Positions 42,757 to 52,398 of a DNA stretch of 64,000 bases are shown here, in pieces; the stretch's first letter is position 1; each line of letters starts with the position of its first letter. The stretch is taken from the NCBI RefSeq assembly GCF_003932785.1, contig NZ_RQYT01000013.1, positions 1 to 64,000 on the forward strand. Direction: 5' to 3'. Source of the stretch: Arachnia propionica. Lineage in GTDB: Bacteria > Actinomycetota > Actinomycetes > Propionibacteriales > Propionibacteriaceae. Below the pieces are notes generated by a model. It searched no databases and was not told the DNA's origin. It was given only the letters and a program-made list of their open reading frames with translations. The translations under genes and the position numbers were made by a program.

Positions 42757-44874
42757 CTACTCCCAGCGACGACCGCGCCCGCCGCGTCCTCCGCCGCGGT
42801 GGCCGCCCCGGCGGCCGTGCTGGTGGGGCCGACGACGCGGCTGGGGCTTCGGCGCGATGAGCTCCAGGTAGGTGGCCTCCTCGATGGGGACGCCGAGGCA
42901 CTCCCTGGCTCCCGTGGCCTCCTGCAGTTCGTCGCTGCCGGGGGCGACGTCGACCGGCTGGGCCGCCACCCCGGCCTGGGAGACGAGGCGGCGCATGAGC
43001 TTGCGCTGGTGCGGCAGCACGAGGCTGACGACGGCCCCGGACTCCCCGGCGCGGGCGGTGCGGCCGGCGCGGTGGAGGTAGTCCTTGTGGTTCATGGGCG
43101 GGTCGACCTGGAGCACGAGGGTGACGTCGTCGACGTGGATGCCGCGGGCGGCCACGTCCGTTGCCACCAGCACCGGGACCTCCCCGTTCTTGAAGGCCGC
43201 GAGGATGCGGGAACGGGCCCCCTGGGTGAGCCCGCCGTGGAGCGCCCCCGCCAGCACGCCCGCCTGGCGCAGCTGTCCGGCGATGCGGTCGGAGCCCATC
43301 TGGGTCCGGGCGAAGATGACGGTCTTGCCGTCCCGGTTGGCGATCTGGGCGGTGATCTGGTTCTTGTGGTGGGGGGCCAGGTGCAGGACGTGGTGGGTCA
43401 TGGTGGTGACCGAGGCACGCCCCGAGTCGACCTCGTGGGTGACGGGATCGGTGAGGTACCTGCGCACCAGCTTGTCGACGGCGCCGTCCAGGGTCGCCGA
43501 GAACAGCAGCCGCTGCCCGTCCGCGGGCACCGCGTCGAGCAGGGTGGTCACATCCGGCAGGAAGCCGAGGTCGCTCATGTGGTCGGCCTCGTCGAGCACG
43601 GCGATCTCCACCTGGCTGAGATCGACGGCGCCCTGCTCGAGAAGGTCGATGAGACGCCCGGGGGTGGCGACGACCACGTCGACGCCACGCTGGAAGGCCT
43701 TGATCTGCGGGCCGTAGGCCATGCCCCCGGCGACGAGGTACAGGTCCAGACCCATGACGGCGGCGAGCGGGGACAGGTTGTCCGCGATCTGGAGCGCCAG
43801 CTCGCGGGTGGGAGTGAGGATCATCGCCCGGGGCGAGCCGGTCGGCTCCCCCGCGGCGAGTCGCGTGAGAAGCGGAAGCCCGAAGGCCAGGGTCTTGCCG
43901 GAGCCGGTGCGGCCACGGCCGAGGACGTCACGGCCCGCGATGGCGTCGGCGATGGTGGCCCGCTGGATGGGGAACGGCTCGGTGATGCCCTGCTGGGCGA
44001 GGGCGGCGACCATGGGGGTGGCCACGCCGAGTTCGGCGAAACCGGACTGCTCGTCCGCTTCGGAGACCTCCACCTCGACGGCAGTGGCCTCCCAGCTCAT
44101 CTGGTCCTCCACGGCGTCATGGGAGTCGTGGCGGCGGTCGTGGCCGAAACCACGCGGCCGGTCGTGGAAGGGGCGGGTGCGGTCGTGACGGTGTCCGCCC
44201 CGGCGTCCGAAGCCGCGATCGTCCTCACGCCGGAAGCCGCGGTCCTCCCGACGCCCGAAACCACGGTCGTCACGACGCTCGAAGCGACGATCCTCGCCCC
44301 GCTGGACATCACGATCGTCCCGACGCCGGAACCCACGGTCGAAGCCACGATCCTCGCGACGCTCGACCCCTCGTCCCTCGCGACGGTCGAAACCACGCTC
44401 CTCCCGACGGTCGAAGCCACGGTCGCCCCGGCGACCGAAGCCGCGATCGTCCTCACGCCGGAAGCCGCGGTCCTCACGACGCCCGAAACCACGGTCGTCA
44501 CGACGCTCGAAGCGACGATCCTCGCCCCGCTGGACATCACGATCGTCCCGACGCCGGAACCCGCGGTCATCGCGGTCGTCACGGCGTCCCCGGCCACCAC
44601 GTTCCTCGTGCCACCGGTCATCGCGCCGCTCCCGGCCGCGATCCTCACGGCGCCACGGGCCGCGGTCGTCGCGACGCTCGAAGCCACGCTCGTCGCGGTG
44701 GCGGGTGTCCCGGAATCCGGACTCCTGACGCGGGTGGTCGTCCCGATCATGGCGGCGCACCCCGCCCGACTTGCGGGGTTTGTGTCCCTTGGCGGCCCGC
44801 TCGGCGGCGGTCCAGCGCTTCTTGGGGGTGCCGTCGGCACGGTACGACTTGGGTTTCTTCCTGGGCATGGCCAT
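42757..44874 (-). CDS. DEAD-box RNA helicase with long Arg/Asp-rich repetitive N-terminal tail
   Basis: A 705-residue protein. The helicase core starts near residue 285: FPIQRATIADAI (Q motif), GRGRTGSGKT (I), PTRELALQI (Ia), VATPGRLI, VLDEADHM (II), LFSATLD (III), and HRAGRTARAGESG (VI). The first ~250 residues are a positively and negatively charged repetitive tail (units like RRDDRGFGRRED), probably disordered and RNA-binding. A short basic tail ends the protein. In bacteria such RhlE/CsdA-like helicases remodel rRNA and mRNA. ATG at 44874 (a second ATG two codons later). Long leader upstream. Confidence 0.92.
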   Translation of the reverse strand: MAMPRKKPKSYRADGTPKKRWTAAERAAKGHKPRKSGGVRRHDRDDHPRQESGFRDTRHRDERGFERRDDRGPWRREDRGRERRDDRWHEERGGRGRRDDRDDRGFRRRDDRDVQRGEDRRFERRDDRGFGRREDRGFRREDDRGFGRRGDRGFDRREERGFDRREGRGVERREDRGFDRGFRRRDDRDVQRGEDRRFERRDDRGFGRREDRGFRREDDRGFGRRGGHRHDRTRPFHDRPRGFGHDRRHDSHDAVEDQMSWEATAVEVEVSEADEQSGFAELGVATPMVAALAQQGITEPFPIQRATIADAIAGRDVLGRGRTGSGKTLAFGLPLLTRLAAGEPTGSPRAMILTPTRELALQIADNLSPLAAVMGLDLYLVAGGMAYGPQIKAFQRGVDVVVATPGRLIDLLEQGAVDLSQVEIAVLDEADHMSDLGFLPDVTTLLDAVPADGQRLLFSATLDGAVDKLVRRYLTDPVTHEVDSGRASVTTMTHHVLHLAPHHKNQITAQIANRDGKTVIFARTQMGSDRIAGQLRQAGVLAGALHGGLTQGARSRILAAFKNGEVPVLVATDVAARGIHVDDVTLVLQVDPPMNHKDYLHRAGRTARAGESGAVVSLVLPHQRKLMRRLVSQAGVAAQPVDVAPGSDELQEATGARECLGVPIEEATYLELIAPKPQPRRRPHQHGRRGGHRGGGRGGRGRRWE
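44207..44562. repeat. Two 128-bp direct repeats coding the helicase tail
   Basis: 44207-44334 and 44435-44562 are nearly identical (I see one mismatch), offset 228 bp, inside the helicase N-terminal tail. The intervening 100 bp holds degenerate versions of the same GAAGCC/CGACG units. Such units could gain or lose copies by slippage or recombination while keeping the frame. Confidence 0.85.
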
Positions 44875-45020
44875 GTGAGGTCCTCAATGTTGCTCGTCTC
44901 GGGCCCGCTGGTTGGACTCCGCGGGCAGCGGCTCGCCTCGTCTCATCAGGAAAGCTCAAACACAAGACGGCCGTGGGGCGCACGATGCGCATGCTGACAG
45001 CCGGTGACCGGCTCAGGGGG

Positions 45021-45048
45021 CCCGGGGGTTGGTCAGCGATCCCCCGGG
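45021..45048 (-). terminator. Hairpin after the MFS-tetR operon
   Basis: CCCGGGGG / CCCCCGGG, perfect 8-bp stem (45021-45028, 45041-45048) with a 12-base loop, 28 bases after the tetR stop. No U-run. The rest of 44875-45020 holds no gene and would form part of the helicase leader. Confidence 0.5.
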
Positions 45049-45075
45049 AACGGCCAATGGGGCCGACGCAGGAGT

Positions 45076-45768
45076 CTACCCCATTGCCTGCCCACCATGG
45101 GAATCCCCGCGCTCCGGCCCGCCCTGCCCGGGCGCGAGCCGGAGCGCGACGCCGTCGAGGAGGATCCCCAACTTGGCCCGGAACCACTCGACGGGGGCCC
45201 GGCCGAGCGCTGACGCCCTGGCCGCGGCGACCGCTCGTCGCCGCGGGGATGCCCCGGACGCAGGAAAGGCCCCGAGTTCGTGGGCGAGGGTACCTTCGGG
45301 GAGGGTCGCGAGTCGCTCCCAGCCGCGCAGGCTGTCGATCACGAGGTCGTGGACCAGATCGCAGACCAGCACCGCATCCTCCGGGGTGAACCCGCAGTCG
45401 ACGAGGAACACCGCCAGATCGTCGGCGATCCTCGCCCCCGCCTCCGGGATCAGCCCCGGCGAGACCTGGGTCGCCGCCCCCGGGTGGGACCGACAGACCT
45501 CCCACAGGCACAGGGCGTGGGCGGTCAGGACGTCACGCCACCCTCCCTCGAGCCTCGGCCAGTCCGCCAGTTCCACCATGCGCCCCAGTCCCAGCCGCAC
45601 CAACGCCTCGCGGTCCGGGGCGTGGCGGAACAGGGTGCTCTCCCCCACCCCGAGCCGGTCACGCACCGCCGCGAAGGTGAGCCGGTCGAAGCCGACCGCG
45701 AGCACGGCCTCGCCGATGTCGTCCGCGGTCAGCCGGGGTGGCCTGCCTCGACGTCCTCCCCGGCTCAT
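45076..45768 (-). CDS. TetR-family regulator
   Basis: A 230-residue regulator. Helix-turn-helix in residues ~10-58 (LTADDIGEAVLAVGFDRLTFAAVRDRLGVGESTLFRHAPDREALVRLGLG, given here as the family core; recognition part VGESTLFRHAPDR). The C-terminal domain would bind the inducer. The ATG overlaps the stop of the MFS gene by 4 bases, so the regulator is made with the exporter, and it probably represses it; autoregulation is inferred. Confidence 0.85.
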   Translation of the reverse strand: MSRGGRRGRPPRLTADDIGEAVLAVGFDRLTFAAVRDRLGVGESTLFRHAPDREALVRLGLGRMVELADWPRLEGGWRDVLTAHALCLWEVCRSHPGAATQVSPGLIPEAGARIADDLAVFLVDCGFTPEDAVLVCDLVHDLVIDSLRGWERLATLPEGTLAHELGAFPASGASPRRRAVAAARASALGRAPVEWFRAKLGILLDGVALRLAPGQGGPERGDSHGGQAMG

Positions 45769-47000
45769 CCGTCCGCCGTCGGGGTGGGTCGGCGGAACGC
45801 CGGGTGGACGAGCAGGAAGACCATGACGGCGAGCAGCAGACCCGTCGCGACGAGCACCGGGAGCAGCTGCCACCAGCCGTACAGCAGGGTGCTCACCAGG
45901 GGTGAGAGCACATAGGTGACCCCGTTCGTCGCCCCGACGGCTCCGGCGAGTCCGCCCTGTTCGTCGCGCTCGACCAGCATGGTGGGGCCGGCCATGTAGC
46001 CGGGGATCGCCAGGCCGAGTCCCAACCCGAGCAGCGCGAAGGCCACCACCATGAGCCACGCGCCCTGATCCGGGAGCAGCAGGATGAACCCGAGCATCGC
46101 GGCCGCCACTCCCCAGCGCAGCAGCATCGACGGGGGCCACTTCAGCCGCGGCACCAGCCCTGCCTGGGCGGCGACCATGCCGAGCCCCATGGCCAGCATC
46201 AGCATCCCCGTGGTTCGTCCGGTCATCTCTGATCCGAGGTGGAGCCGGTCCTGGACGAGGAATCCAGCCGTGACCTGGATGAACCCGAGGGCGAGGAACA
46301 ACCCGAATCCCGCGACGAGGAAGGGCCAGACGCGCCGGTCGAGCGGGTTGAGCGGTCTCGGCTGCTCCACCTGCTCAACCCGCGGCAGGGCGCGGAACCC
46401 CCACACCACCGCCCCGAGCGAGATCGCGAGGAGCACCGGGGCCACGATGATGGGCCACATCAACCCCCACCCGGCGAGGATCCCACCGATGACGGCACCG
46501 ACGATGGAGGCCAGCCCCTGCATGGCCCCGACCCCGGCCATGCCCTTGACACGCTCGGGCCCCTCGTCCGTCGCCTCGGCGATGTAGGCCTGGGCGGTGG
46601 GAGGGACCGCGGCCATGGACACCCCGAAGCCCATCCCCCTGAAGAGGAGGAACAGGATGAACAGCCCCCATCCGACGAGCACGCCCGCCAACCCGAGCGC
46701 AGCCACGACGCTGAACAGGGTCATGGCGACCAGGGCCATGGCCAGGCCGAGGACGAGGACGAGCCGGAACCCCGTCGCCTGGGCGCGACGCCCCCATGCC
46801 TGGGAGGTCAACACCACCATGAGCGCGGCACTGGACACCGTCACCCCCACCTGCCACTCCGCGAAGCCGAGGTCGCGCGCCAGTGGTGACATGATCGGTC
46901 CGAGGGTCATCTGGGCGATGTTGACCAGGAGGACGGTGCCCAGCAGCAGCGGGATCTGGTGTCCGGTCCGGGGCTCCGCCGTGGCGTTGGAGAGGTGCAT
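45765..47000 (-). CDS. MFS transporter, drug-efflux-like
   Basis: A 411-residue 12-segment major-facilitator protein. MTLGPIMSPLARDLGFAEWQVGVTVSSAALMVVLTSQAWGRRAQ includes the loop 2-3 signature (WGRRAQATGFRLVLVLG). Segments are evenly spaced to TGLLLAVMVFLLVHPAF. The tetR gene in the same operon suggests an export substrate (drug or own metabolite), not named by the sequence. Start 47000 because TAGCCT lies seven bases upstream. Confidence 0.88.
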   Translation of the reverse strand: MHLSNATAEPRTGHQIPLLLGTVLLVNIAQMTLGPIMSPLARDLGFAEWQVGVTVSSAALMVVLTSQAWGRRAQATGFRLVLVLGLAMALVAMTLFSVVAALGLAGVLVGWGLFILFLLFRGMGFGVSMAAVPPTAQAYIAEATDEGPERVKGMAGVGAMQGLASIVGAVIGGILAGWGLMWPIIVAPVLLAISLGAVVWGFRALPRVEQVEQPRPLNPLDRRVWPFLVAGFGLFLALGFIQVTAGFLVQDRLHLGSEMTGRTTGMLMLAMGLGMVAAQAGLVPRLKWPPSMLLRWGVAAAMLGFILLLPDQGAWLMVVAFALLGLGLGLAIPGYMAGPTMLVERDEQGGLAGAVGATNGVTYVLSPLVSTLLYGWWQLLPVLVATGLLLAVMVFLLVHPAFRRPTPTADG

Positions 47001-47007
47001 GTCCCGG

Positions 47008-47013
47008 AGGCTA
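47008..47013 (-). promoter_or_regulatory. -10 box of MFS-tetR operon (leaderless)
   Basis: TAGCCT on the minus strand, seven bases before the ATG at 47000. A TetR site would be expected nearby, but I see no clear palindrome in the 85-bp divergent gap. Confidence 0.4.
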
Positions 47014-47073
47014 CACCTTTTCGGGGGTTCACCACCAGAAAAGACGGTGGCTGCACCCGTTGCCACGGCCCCG

Positions 47074-47079
47074 TAGACT
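47074..47079 (+). promoter_or_regulatory. -10 box of GT4 gene (leaderless)
   Basis: TAGACT, six bases before the GTG at 47086. Confidence 0.5.
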
Positions 47080-47085
47080 GGGGGC

Positions 47086-48231
47086 GTGCGAGTCGCCGTC
47101 ATCGCGGAATCCTTCCTGCCCCAGGTGAACGGAGTGACCAACTCCGTCCTGAGGGTGCTGGAGCACCTGCGCCGCGAGGGACACGAGGCCCTCGTCATCG
47201 CGCCCGCCGACGGCCGCCGCACCCCCCGCAAGTACGCCGGGTTCCGCGTGAAACAGGTGGCCTCCATCGGCCTCCCCGGCTACGACACCGTGCGGGTCGT
47301 CACCACGCCATCGTTCACCATCGAGCGGATCCTCACCCGATTCAATCCCGACGTCGTGCACCTCGCGGCGCCCTTCATCGTCGGCTACAAGGGCGCACTG
47401 GTCGCCGCCCGCCTCGGCATACCGATGGTGGCGATCTACCAGACCGACGTCCCGGCCTTCGCCACCCGCTACGGTTTCCCCCACGTCGAGCCCCTGCTCT
47501 GGCACCACGTGACCAAGGTCCACTCCCTGGCGACGGTGACCCTCGCCCCCTCCACCTGGGCGCGGCAGCAGCTCATCGACCACGACATCCCCCGCGTGGG
47601 GCTGTGGGGTCGCGGCGTCGATTCCGAACGGTTCCATCCCGACAAGCGCAGCCGGGGCCTGCGCCGCCGGCTCGCGCCCGGGGGCGAGAAGCTCATCGGC
47701 TTCATGGGGCGGCTGGCCGCCGAGAAACAGGTCGAGGACCTCGCGGCGCTCGCGGACATCCCGGGAAGCCGGATGGTCATCATCGGCGACGGGCCCGAAC
47801 GCCCCACCCTCGAGCAGCTGCTCCCCGGCGCCGCCTTCCTGGGACAGCTGGGCGGCGAGGACCTCCCCAGGGCGATGGCCTCACTGGACCTGTTCGTCCA
47901 CACGGGCGAGATGGAGACCTTCTGCCAGGCGATCCAGGAGGCCAAGGCCTCCGGGCTGCCCGTGGTGGCACCACGCAAGGGCGGCCCCGTGGACCTCATC
48001 GACCCCTCCCGCACGGGCTGGCTCTACGAGCCGGGAAATCTCCAGCAGCTGCGCACCCGCGTGGTGGACCTCGTCGGCGACGACGCGAAACGCACCGCCT
48101 TCGGCAAGGCCGCGCGCGAATCGATCCTCGACCGCACCTGGCACCGGCTGTGCGGGGAACTCGTCGGGCACTACCGGGAGGCCGTCCGCATCTCGGTCCG
48201 ACGCAAGTCACTCGCGACCCCCGGACGCTGA
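47086..48231 (+). CDS. GT4-family mannosyltransferase (MgtA/PimC-like)
   Basis: A 381-residue GT-B enzyme. N-terminal [38 protein letters not shown] is typical of GDP-mannose-dependent alpha-mannosyltransferases of the MgtA group. The donor site is in [26 protein letters not shown] and [35 protein letters not shown] (E-x7-E). Likely to build mannosylated lipids using the GDP-mannose from ManB/ManC. Leaderless GTG. Its end overlaps ogt by 61 bases, tail to tail. Confidence 0.87.
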   Translation: MRVAVIAESFLPQVNGVTNSVLRVLEHLRREGHEALVIAPADGRRTPRKYAGFRVKQVASIGLPGYDTVRVVTTPSFTIERILTRFNPDVVHLAAPFIVGYKGALVAARLGIPMVAIYQTDVPAFATRYGFPHVEPLLWHHVTKVHSLATVTLAPSTWARQQLIDHDIPRVGLWGRGVDSERFHPDKRSRGLRRRLAPGGEKLIGFMGRLAAEKQVEDLAALADIPGSRMVIIGDGPERPTLEQLLPGAAFLGQLGGEDLPRAMASLDLFVHTGEMETFCQAIQEAKASGLPVVAPRKGGPVDLIDPSRTGWLYEPGNLQQLRTRVVDLVGDDAKRTAFGKAARESILDRTWHRLCGELVGHYREAVRISVRRKSLATPGR

Positions 48232-48683
48232 CCGGATCGACGCTCGAAGTCCAGGAGGGCCTGCTTGACCTCCAGGCCGAAGGCGTAGCCGCCGAGGGTC
48301 CCGTCGCTGCGGACCACGCGGTGGCAGGGCACCACGACGGGGATGAGGTTGCGGGCACAGGCGGCGGCCGCCGCCCGGGCCGCCGCGGCATTGCCCGCCC
48401 AGGCCGCCAGCTCACGGTAGGAAACGGTCTCCCCCGGCGGGATGCGACGCATCTCACGTCGCACGGCAGCGCGGAAGTCCCCCTCCGGCTGGGACACGGG
48501 GATCGAGTCGATGGCCGTGACCTCCCCATCGGCGTAGGCCCGGAGCGCCTGCGCCACGGGATGGGACCTCGGCACGGGCTCGAACCCCTCCGACCCGCCG
48601 CCGTGAAGCCCACGCACGAGGACCTCGCCGTCGACGATGAAGGTCCAAGGACCTCCCGGCAGCTCGATGGTCAGTTGTCTCAT
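48171..48683 (-). CDS. ogt: Methylated-DNA--protein-cysteine methyltransferase
   Basis: A 170-residue O6-alkylguanine transferase. The acceptor cysteine is in VVVPCHRVV (Cys120), preceded by [17 protein letters not shown] and followed by [21 protein letters not shown] at 48683 overlaps the alkA stop by 4 bases, so it is made with the glycosylase/regulator. A ~20-residue tail (after [10 protein letters not shown]) extends into the 61-bp overlap with the convergent glycosyltransferase. Confidence 0.95.
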   Translation of the reverse strand: MRQLTIELPGGPWTFIVDGEVLVRGLHGGGSEGFEPVPRSHPVAQALRAYADGEVTAIDSIPVSQPEGDFRAAVRREMRRIPPGETVSYRELAAWAGNAAAARAAAAACARNLIPVVVPCHRVVRSDGTLGGYAFGLEVKQALLDFERRSGQRPGVASDLRRTEMRTASR

Positions 48684-50125
48684 GTGTAGCTCGCCTCCGT
48701 CCACAGATGCATGATCGCCTGTCCACGCCACGGGCTCCAGTCGGCGGCTCGGGCGAGGACCTCCCGTTCCGAGTCCACCGCCAACACCCGGCGCAGGACG
48801 AGGTCACCGGCCGGGCACGCGTCGGGATCCCCCAGCGCCCGCATCGCGATGAACTCGGTGGTCCAGGGACCGATGCCCCGAATCCCGAGAAGGATCCTGC
48901 GGGCCTCAGTCCGATCCGTGTCCGGATCAAGGCGCAGTCCGGCCGCGAGGACGGTGGCCAGTCGCTGGAGGGCCTCCGCCTTCGTGCGGGTCAGCCGCAG
49001 GACCGCCCGCAATCGGTCCGCCCCGGCCTCCGCCACCACCCCGGGAGCCGGAGCGAACCGCCAACGTCCTCCCAGCCCCTCGGTGGGTTCACCGAAGGCC
49101 TCGACCAGGCGGCCCTGGACGGTGCGCGCCGAGTTCAGCGAGATGAGCTGCCCCAGCACGGTGAACATCGCGAACTCGGCGCCGTCGACGACGCCGGGGA
49201 TGCGCAGCCCGGGGCGGGCTGCGATGAGCGGGGCCAGCAGGGGGTCGTCGGCCAGATGGTGTTCGGCGACGGCGGTGTCAGCGTCGGAGGCCAGCCAGCG
49301 ACGCACGACCGCCAGGGCCGGGGTCAGGGCCGCGAGGCCGGGCAGGTCGAGTTCCACGCGTCCCGCGCAGCCGGTGCGCGCGAGCACGGCTCCCGCCGGG
49401 GTGCGGATCAACCGCGTGATCGTCTCCTGCGACGCGGTCTCCAGCCCCGCAACGGCGTGGGTACGCAACGCCCCCAGCATCGCCGTGGCCGCCGCACCGC
49501 GGGGTCCGGGGAGCCGCAGCGCGAGGATCATGCGGCCTCCCTCGTCGCGATCCGCCCCACGACCTCGGGGCAGCCGTGAGGGTGGCGCCCCGAACTCCTC
49601 CCGCATGACCTCACGGAACCGACGCGGGCTGCCGAACCCCGCGGAGAGGGCGATCTCCTCCAGTCCCCACTGCGTGCAGTCCATGAGCACCCGGGCCGTG
49701 TGGGCGCGGCGGGTCCGATCCAGCTGCTGGGCGCTGGCCCCGACCTCGGCCTGGAGCACCCGGTTGAGGGTTCTGCTGCTGACACCGAGTCGCCCCACCA
49801 CCCCCGGCACGCCGACCTCGTCGATCATCCCGTCGCGGATCATCCGCACGGCCCGGGCGGCGAGGTCACCGCGCTCATCCCAGCCCGGCCAGCCGGGGAC
49901 ACGGTCCGGTCGGCACCGCCTGCAGGCCCGGAAGCCGGCTGCGGCGGCGGCAGCGGCCGTGGCGAGGAAACGGCAGTTCTCCCGTCGTGGCATCCGGGCC
50001 GGGCAGGAGGGGCGGCAGTAGATGCCGGTCGAGGTCACCGCCAACACGAAGTGGCCGTCCCAGGCGCTCTCCCGCGCCGCACACGCCCGGTAGCAGGCGT
50101 CCTCGGACATCGGCAGCTCGGTCAT
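48680..50125 (-). CDS. alkA: Ada-type regulator fused to AlkA DNA glycosylase
   Basis: A 481-residue protein. Residues 1-75: Ada metal-binding domain with Cys37, Cys41, Cys68, Cys71 (Cys37 is the likely methyl-phosphotriester acceptor). Residues ~85-190: AraC-type helix-turn-helix (GVPGVVGRLGVSSRTLNRVL; ALSAGFGSPRRFREVMREEFG). Residues ~200-481: AlkA glycosylase with HhH motif ILLGIRGIGPWTTEFIAMRALGDPDACPAGD, catalytic Asp in PAGD. Thus sensor, activator and base-excision enzyme in one chain; the O6-methylguanine function is the separate ogt gene. Common fusion in actinobacteria. Confidence 0.93.
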   Translation of the reverse strand: MTELPMSEDACYRACAARESAWDGHFVLAVTSTGIYCRPSCPARMPRRENCRFLATAAAAAAAGFRACRRCRPDRVPGWPGWDERGDLAARAVRMIRDGMIDEVGVPGVVGRLGVSSRTLNRVLQAEVGASAQQLDRTRRAHTARVLMDCTQWGLEEIALSAGFGSPRRFREVMREEFGAPPSRLPRGRGADRDEGGRMILALRLPGPRGAAATAMLGALRTHAVAGLETASQETITRLIRTPAGAVLARTGCAGRVELDLPGLAALTPALAVVRRWLASDADTAVAEHHLADDPLLAPLIAARPGLRIPGVVDGAEFAMFTVLGQLISLNSARTVQGRLVEAFGEPTEGLGGRWRFAPAPGVVAEAGADRLRAVLRLTRTKAEALQRLATVLAAGLRLDPDTDRTEARRILLGIRGIGPWTTEFIAMRALGDPDACPAGDLVLRRVLAVDSEREVLARAADWSPWRGQAIMHLWTEASYT

Positions 50126-50239
50126 GCCCTCCAGTCTGCCCCCACCGGGAGGGGTCCCGTCGGCGGGAATCGGCCACGGCGGTCACCCCATCGAGTGACG
50201 AGTTTGCACCCCCGGCTCCGATTCGTCATGACAAGGGAC

Positions 50240-50245
50240 TAGTGT
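50240..50245 (+). promoter_or_regulatory. -10 box of EF-G-like gene (leaderless)
   Basis: TAGTGT, six bases before the ATG at 50252. Confidence 0.45.
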
Positions 50246-50251
50246 TTCGTC

Positions 50252-52339
50252 ATGGCCTCAAAGACGAGTACGCACACAGAAATAAGGAACCCGGATCAGA
50301 TCCGGAACGTCATCCTGGTCGGGGCGAGTGGCTCCGGCAAGACGACCCTCTTCGAGCACCTGCTGCGCGCTCGCGTCGACGGGTATCGGGGGGAGAAGGA
50401 CACACCCGAGCGGGCGGCGTCGCTGACGCTGGCCTCCATCCCGGCCGACGACGTGCAGATCAACCTGCTCGACGCCCCCGGGCACCCCGAGTACGTGGGT
50501 GAGTTGCGGGCAGGGTTGCGGGCCGCCGACGCTGCGGTCTTCGTGATCCCCGCCGGGGAGGCGATCCAGCCGGCGACCATCGCCCTGTGGGAGGAGTGCC
50601 AGCAGGTGGCCCTCCCCCGCATCATCGCGATCACGAAACTGGATCAGGGGCAGGCCGACTTCCTGGAGATGGTGGAGGTGTGCCGCGACGCCTTCGGCGA
50701 GGGTGTCGTCGCGGCGCTGCTGCCGATCCGGGACGGGGAACGGTCCACGGGCAACATCTCCCTGCTCAACAAGCGCATCCACGACTACTCCTCCGGCACG
50801 CGGGTGAGCCGCGACGCCAACGAGGAGGAGTCCGTCCTCATCGAGGAGCAGCGGGCGCCGCTGCTGGAGGCGATCATCACGGAGCTCCAGGACGAGGACC
50901 TCATGGAGCGGTACCTGGAGGGCGAGGAGATCGCCGTCGCCGAGGTGTACGAGGTCCTCAACCGGGCCATCATCTCGGCCAGGTTCTTCCCGGTCCTGCC
51001 CGCTCACACCACGAGCGAGGTCGGCGTGCTGGAACTCCTGAAGTGGATCGAGAAGGGGTTCCCGGCCGCGAACACCAAGACGGTTCCCGACATCATCACC
51101 CTCGACGGCGAGACGCTGCCCCGCGCCACCTGCGACCCGGAGGGGCCGCTCGTCGCGCAGGTGATCCGCACCACCTCGGACCAGTACTCGGGCCGACTGT
51201 CCCTGGTCAGGATCTTCTCCGGCACCTTGAAGGTCGACGACCCGGTCCACGTGTCGGGTCGTCGGGTGCTGTTCGGCGAGGCGGAGGATCCGTCCCATCC
51301 GGATCACGACGAGACCGACAAGGTCGGCCCGTTGTCCGCCCCCATCGGGTTGGAGCTGGTCGGCAAGGACAAGGCGATCGCCGGGGAGATCGTGTACGTG
51401 GCTCGACTGGCGAAGGCGGAGACGGGAGACTCCATGTCGAACCCGGAGCGTCCCGCCGCGATCCGGCCATGGCGGGTGCCGCAGGCCCTGCTGCCGGTGG
51501 CGATCGTCGCGGACACCCGCAACGACGAGGACAAGCTCGGCAGCGCCCTGCAGCGGCTGGCGGTCGAGGACGTCACGGTGCGGCTGGAACGCCACCCGGA
51601 GACCGACCAGCAGCTGTTGTGGACGATGGGGCAGGCTCACAAGGAGCTGCTGCTGGCCCGTCTGAAGCAGCGGTTCTCGCTCGGCATCCACGAGGTGCCG
51701 GTCGAGGTGCCGCTGCGGGAGACGTTCATCGCCCCGGCGAAGGCGCAGGGACGTCACGTCAAGCAGTCCGGCGGTCACGGCCAGTACGCGGTGTGTGAGA
51801 TCGAGATCACCCCGCTGGAACGCGGCGCCGGGTACGAGTTCGTCGACAAGGTGGTGGGCGGAGCGGTGCCGCGGCAGTTCATCGGGTCGGTGGACAAGGG
51901 CGTGCAGGCGCAGATGGCGAAGGGCACGCTGTTCGGGTACCCGATGGTGGACATCAGCGTCACCCTCTACGACGGCAAGGCCCACTCCGTCGACTCCTCC
52001 GACATGGCCTTCCAGACGGCCGGCTCCCTGGCGTTGCGCGAGGCGGCCAAGGAGAACGTCATCGGGGTGCTGGAGCCGGTGGACAAGGTGACGATCACCG
52101 TCGGGGAGGCCTTCCTCGGCCCGGTGCTGACGGATCTCGCCGGACGACGCGGCCAGGTGCTGGGCTCCGACGCGGACGCCGAGCACCACGCCATCATCCA
52201 GGCGCTCGTGCCGCAGAAGGAACTCATCAACTACCCGATCGACCTGCGCGGTCTCGCGCAGGGCACGGGCAGCTTCACCCGCGAGTTCAACGGCTACGAG
52301 CTGATGCCCCGGGAGCTGTGGCCGGAGAAGAAGTCCTGA
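50252..52339 (+). CDS. EF-G-like translational GTPase (FusA2 type)
   Basis: A 695-residue paralogue of elongation factor G. G1 is GASGSGKT (24-31); G3 DAPGH (74-78); G4 reads TKLD (128-131), with Thr in place of the usual Asn. Domain [31 protein letters not shown]. Domains [30 protein letters not shown] and [37 protein letters not shown]. Not the ribosomal-operon fusA. Actinobacterial FusA2 lack clear translocation activity; the role is unknown. Ends before a terminator. Confidence 0.9.
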   Translation: MASKTSTHTEIRNPDQIRNVILVGASGSGKTTLFEHLLRARVDGYRGEKDTPERAASLTLASIPADDVQINLLDAPGHPEYVGELRAGLRAADAAVFVIPAGEAIQPATIALWEECQQVALPRIIAITKLDQGQADFLEMVEVCRDAFGEGVVAALLPIRDGERSTGNISLLNKRIHDYSSGTRVSRDANEEESVLIEEQRAPLLEAIITELQDEDLMERYLEGEEIAVAEVYEVLNRAIISARFFPVLPAHTTSEVGVLELLKWIEKGFPAANTKTVPDIITLDGETLPRATCDPEGPLVAQVIRTTSDQYSGRLSLVRIFSGTLKVDDPVHVSGRRVLFGEAEDPSHPDHDETDKVGPLSAPIGLELVGKDKAIAGEIVYVARLAKAETGDSMSNPERPAAIRPWRVPQALLPVAIVADTRNDEDKLGSALQRLAVEDVTVRLERHPETDQQLLWTMGQAHKELLLARLKQRFSLGIHEVPVEVPLRETFIAPAKAQGRHVKQSGGHGQYAVCEIEITPLERGAGYEFVDKVVGGAVPRQFIGSVDKGVQAQMAKGTLFGYPMVDISVTLYDGKAHSVDSSDMAFQTAGSLALREAAKENVIGVLEPVDKVTITVGEAFLGPVLTDLAGRRGQVLGSDADAEHHAIIQALVPQKELINYPIDLRGLAQGTGSFTREFNGYELMPRELWPEKKS

Positions 52340-52353
52340 CCGACACAGTCCCT

Positions 52354-52388
52354 GACCCCGCCGGATTCCCCAGGAACCCGGCGGGGTC
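52354..52388 (+). terminator. Terminator hairpin after the EF-G-like gene
   Basis: 11-bp perfect stem GACCCCGCCGG / CCGGCGGGGTC (52354-52364, 52378-52388) with a 13-base loop, then GTTCGTC; it also ends the convergent yccF transcript. Confidence 0.75.
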
Positions 52389-52398
52389 GTTCGTCGCC

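Noticed and set aside
44207-44562. Direct repeats considered as a CRISPR array
   Set aside because: Repeats are 128 bp, in frame and coding; spacing is irregular and no cas genes are present.
41737-44997. 1086-codon open frame on the plus strand
   Set aside because: It is antisense to tsaE and the helicase, whose motifs are unmistakable; the long opening is a by-product of high GC and the repeats.
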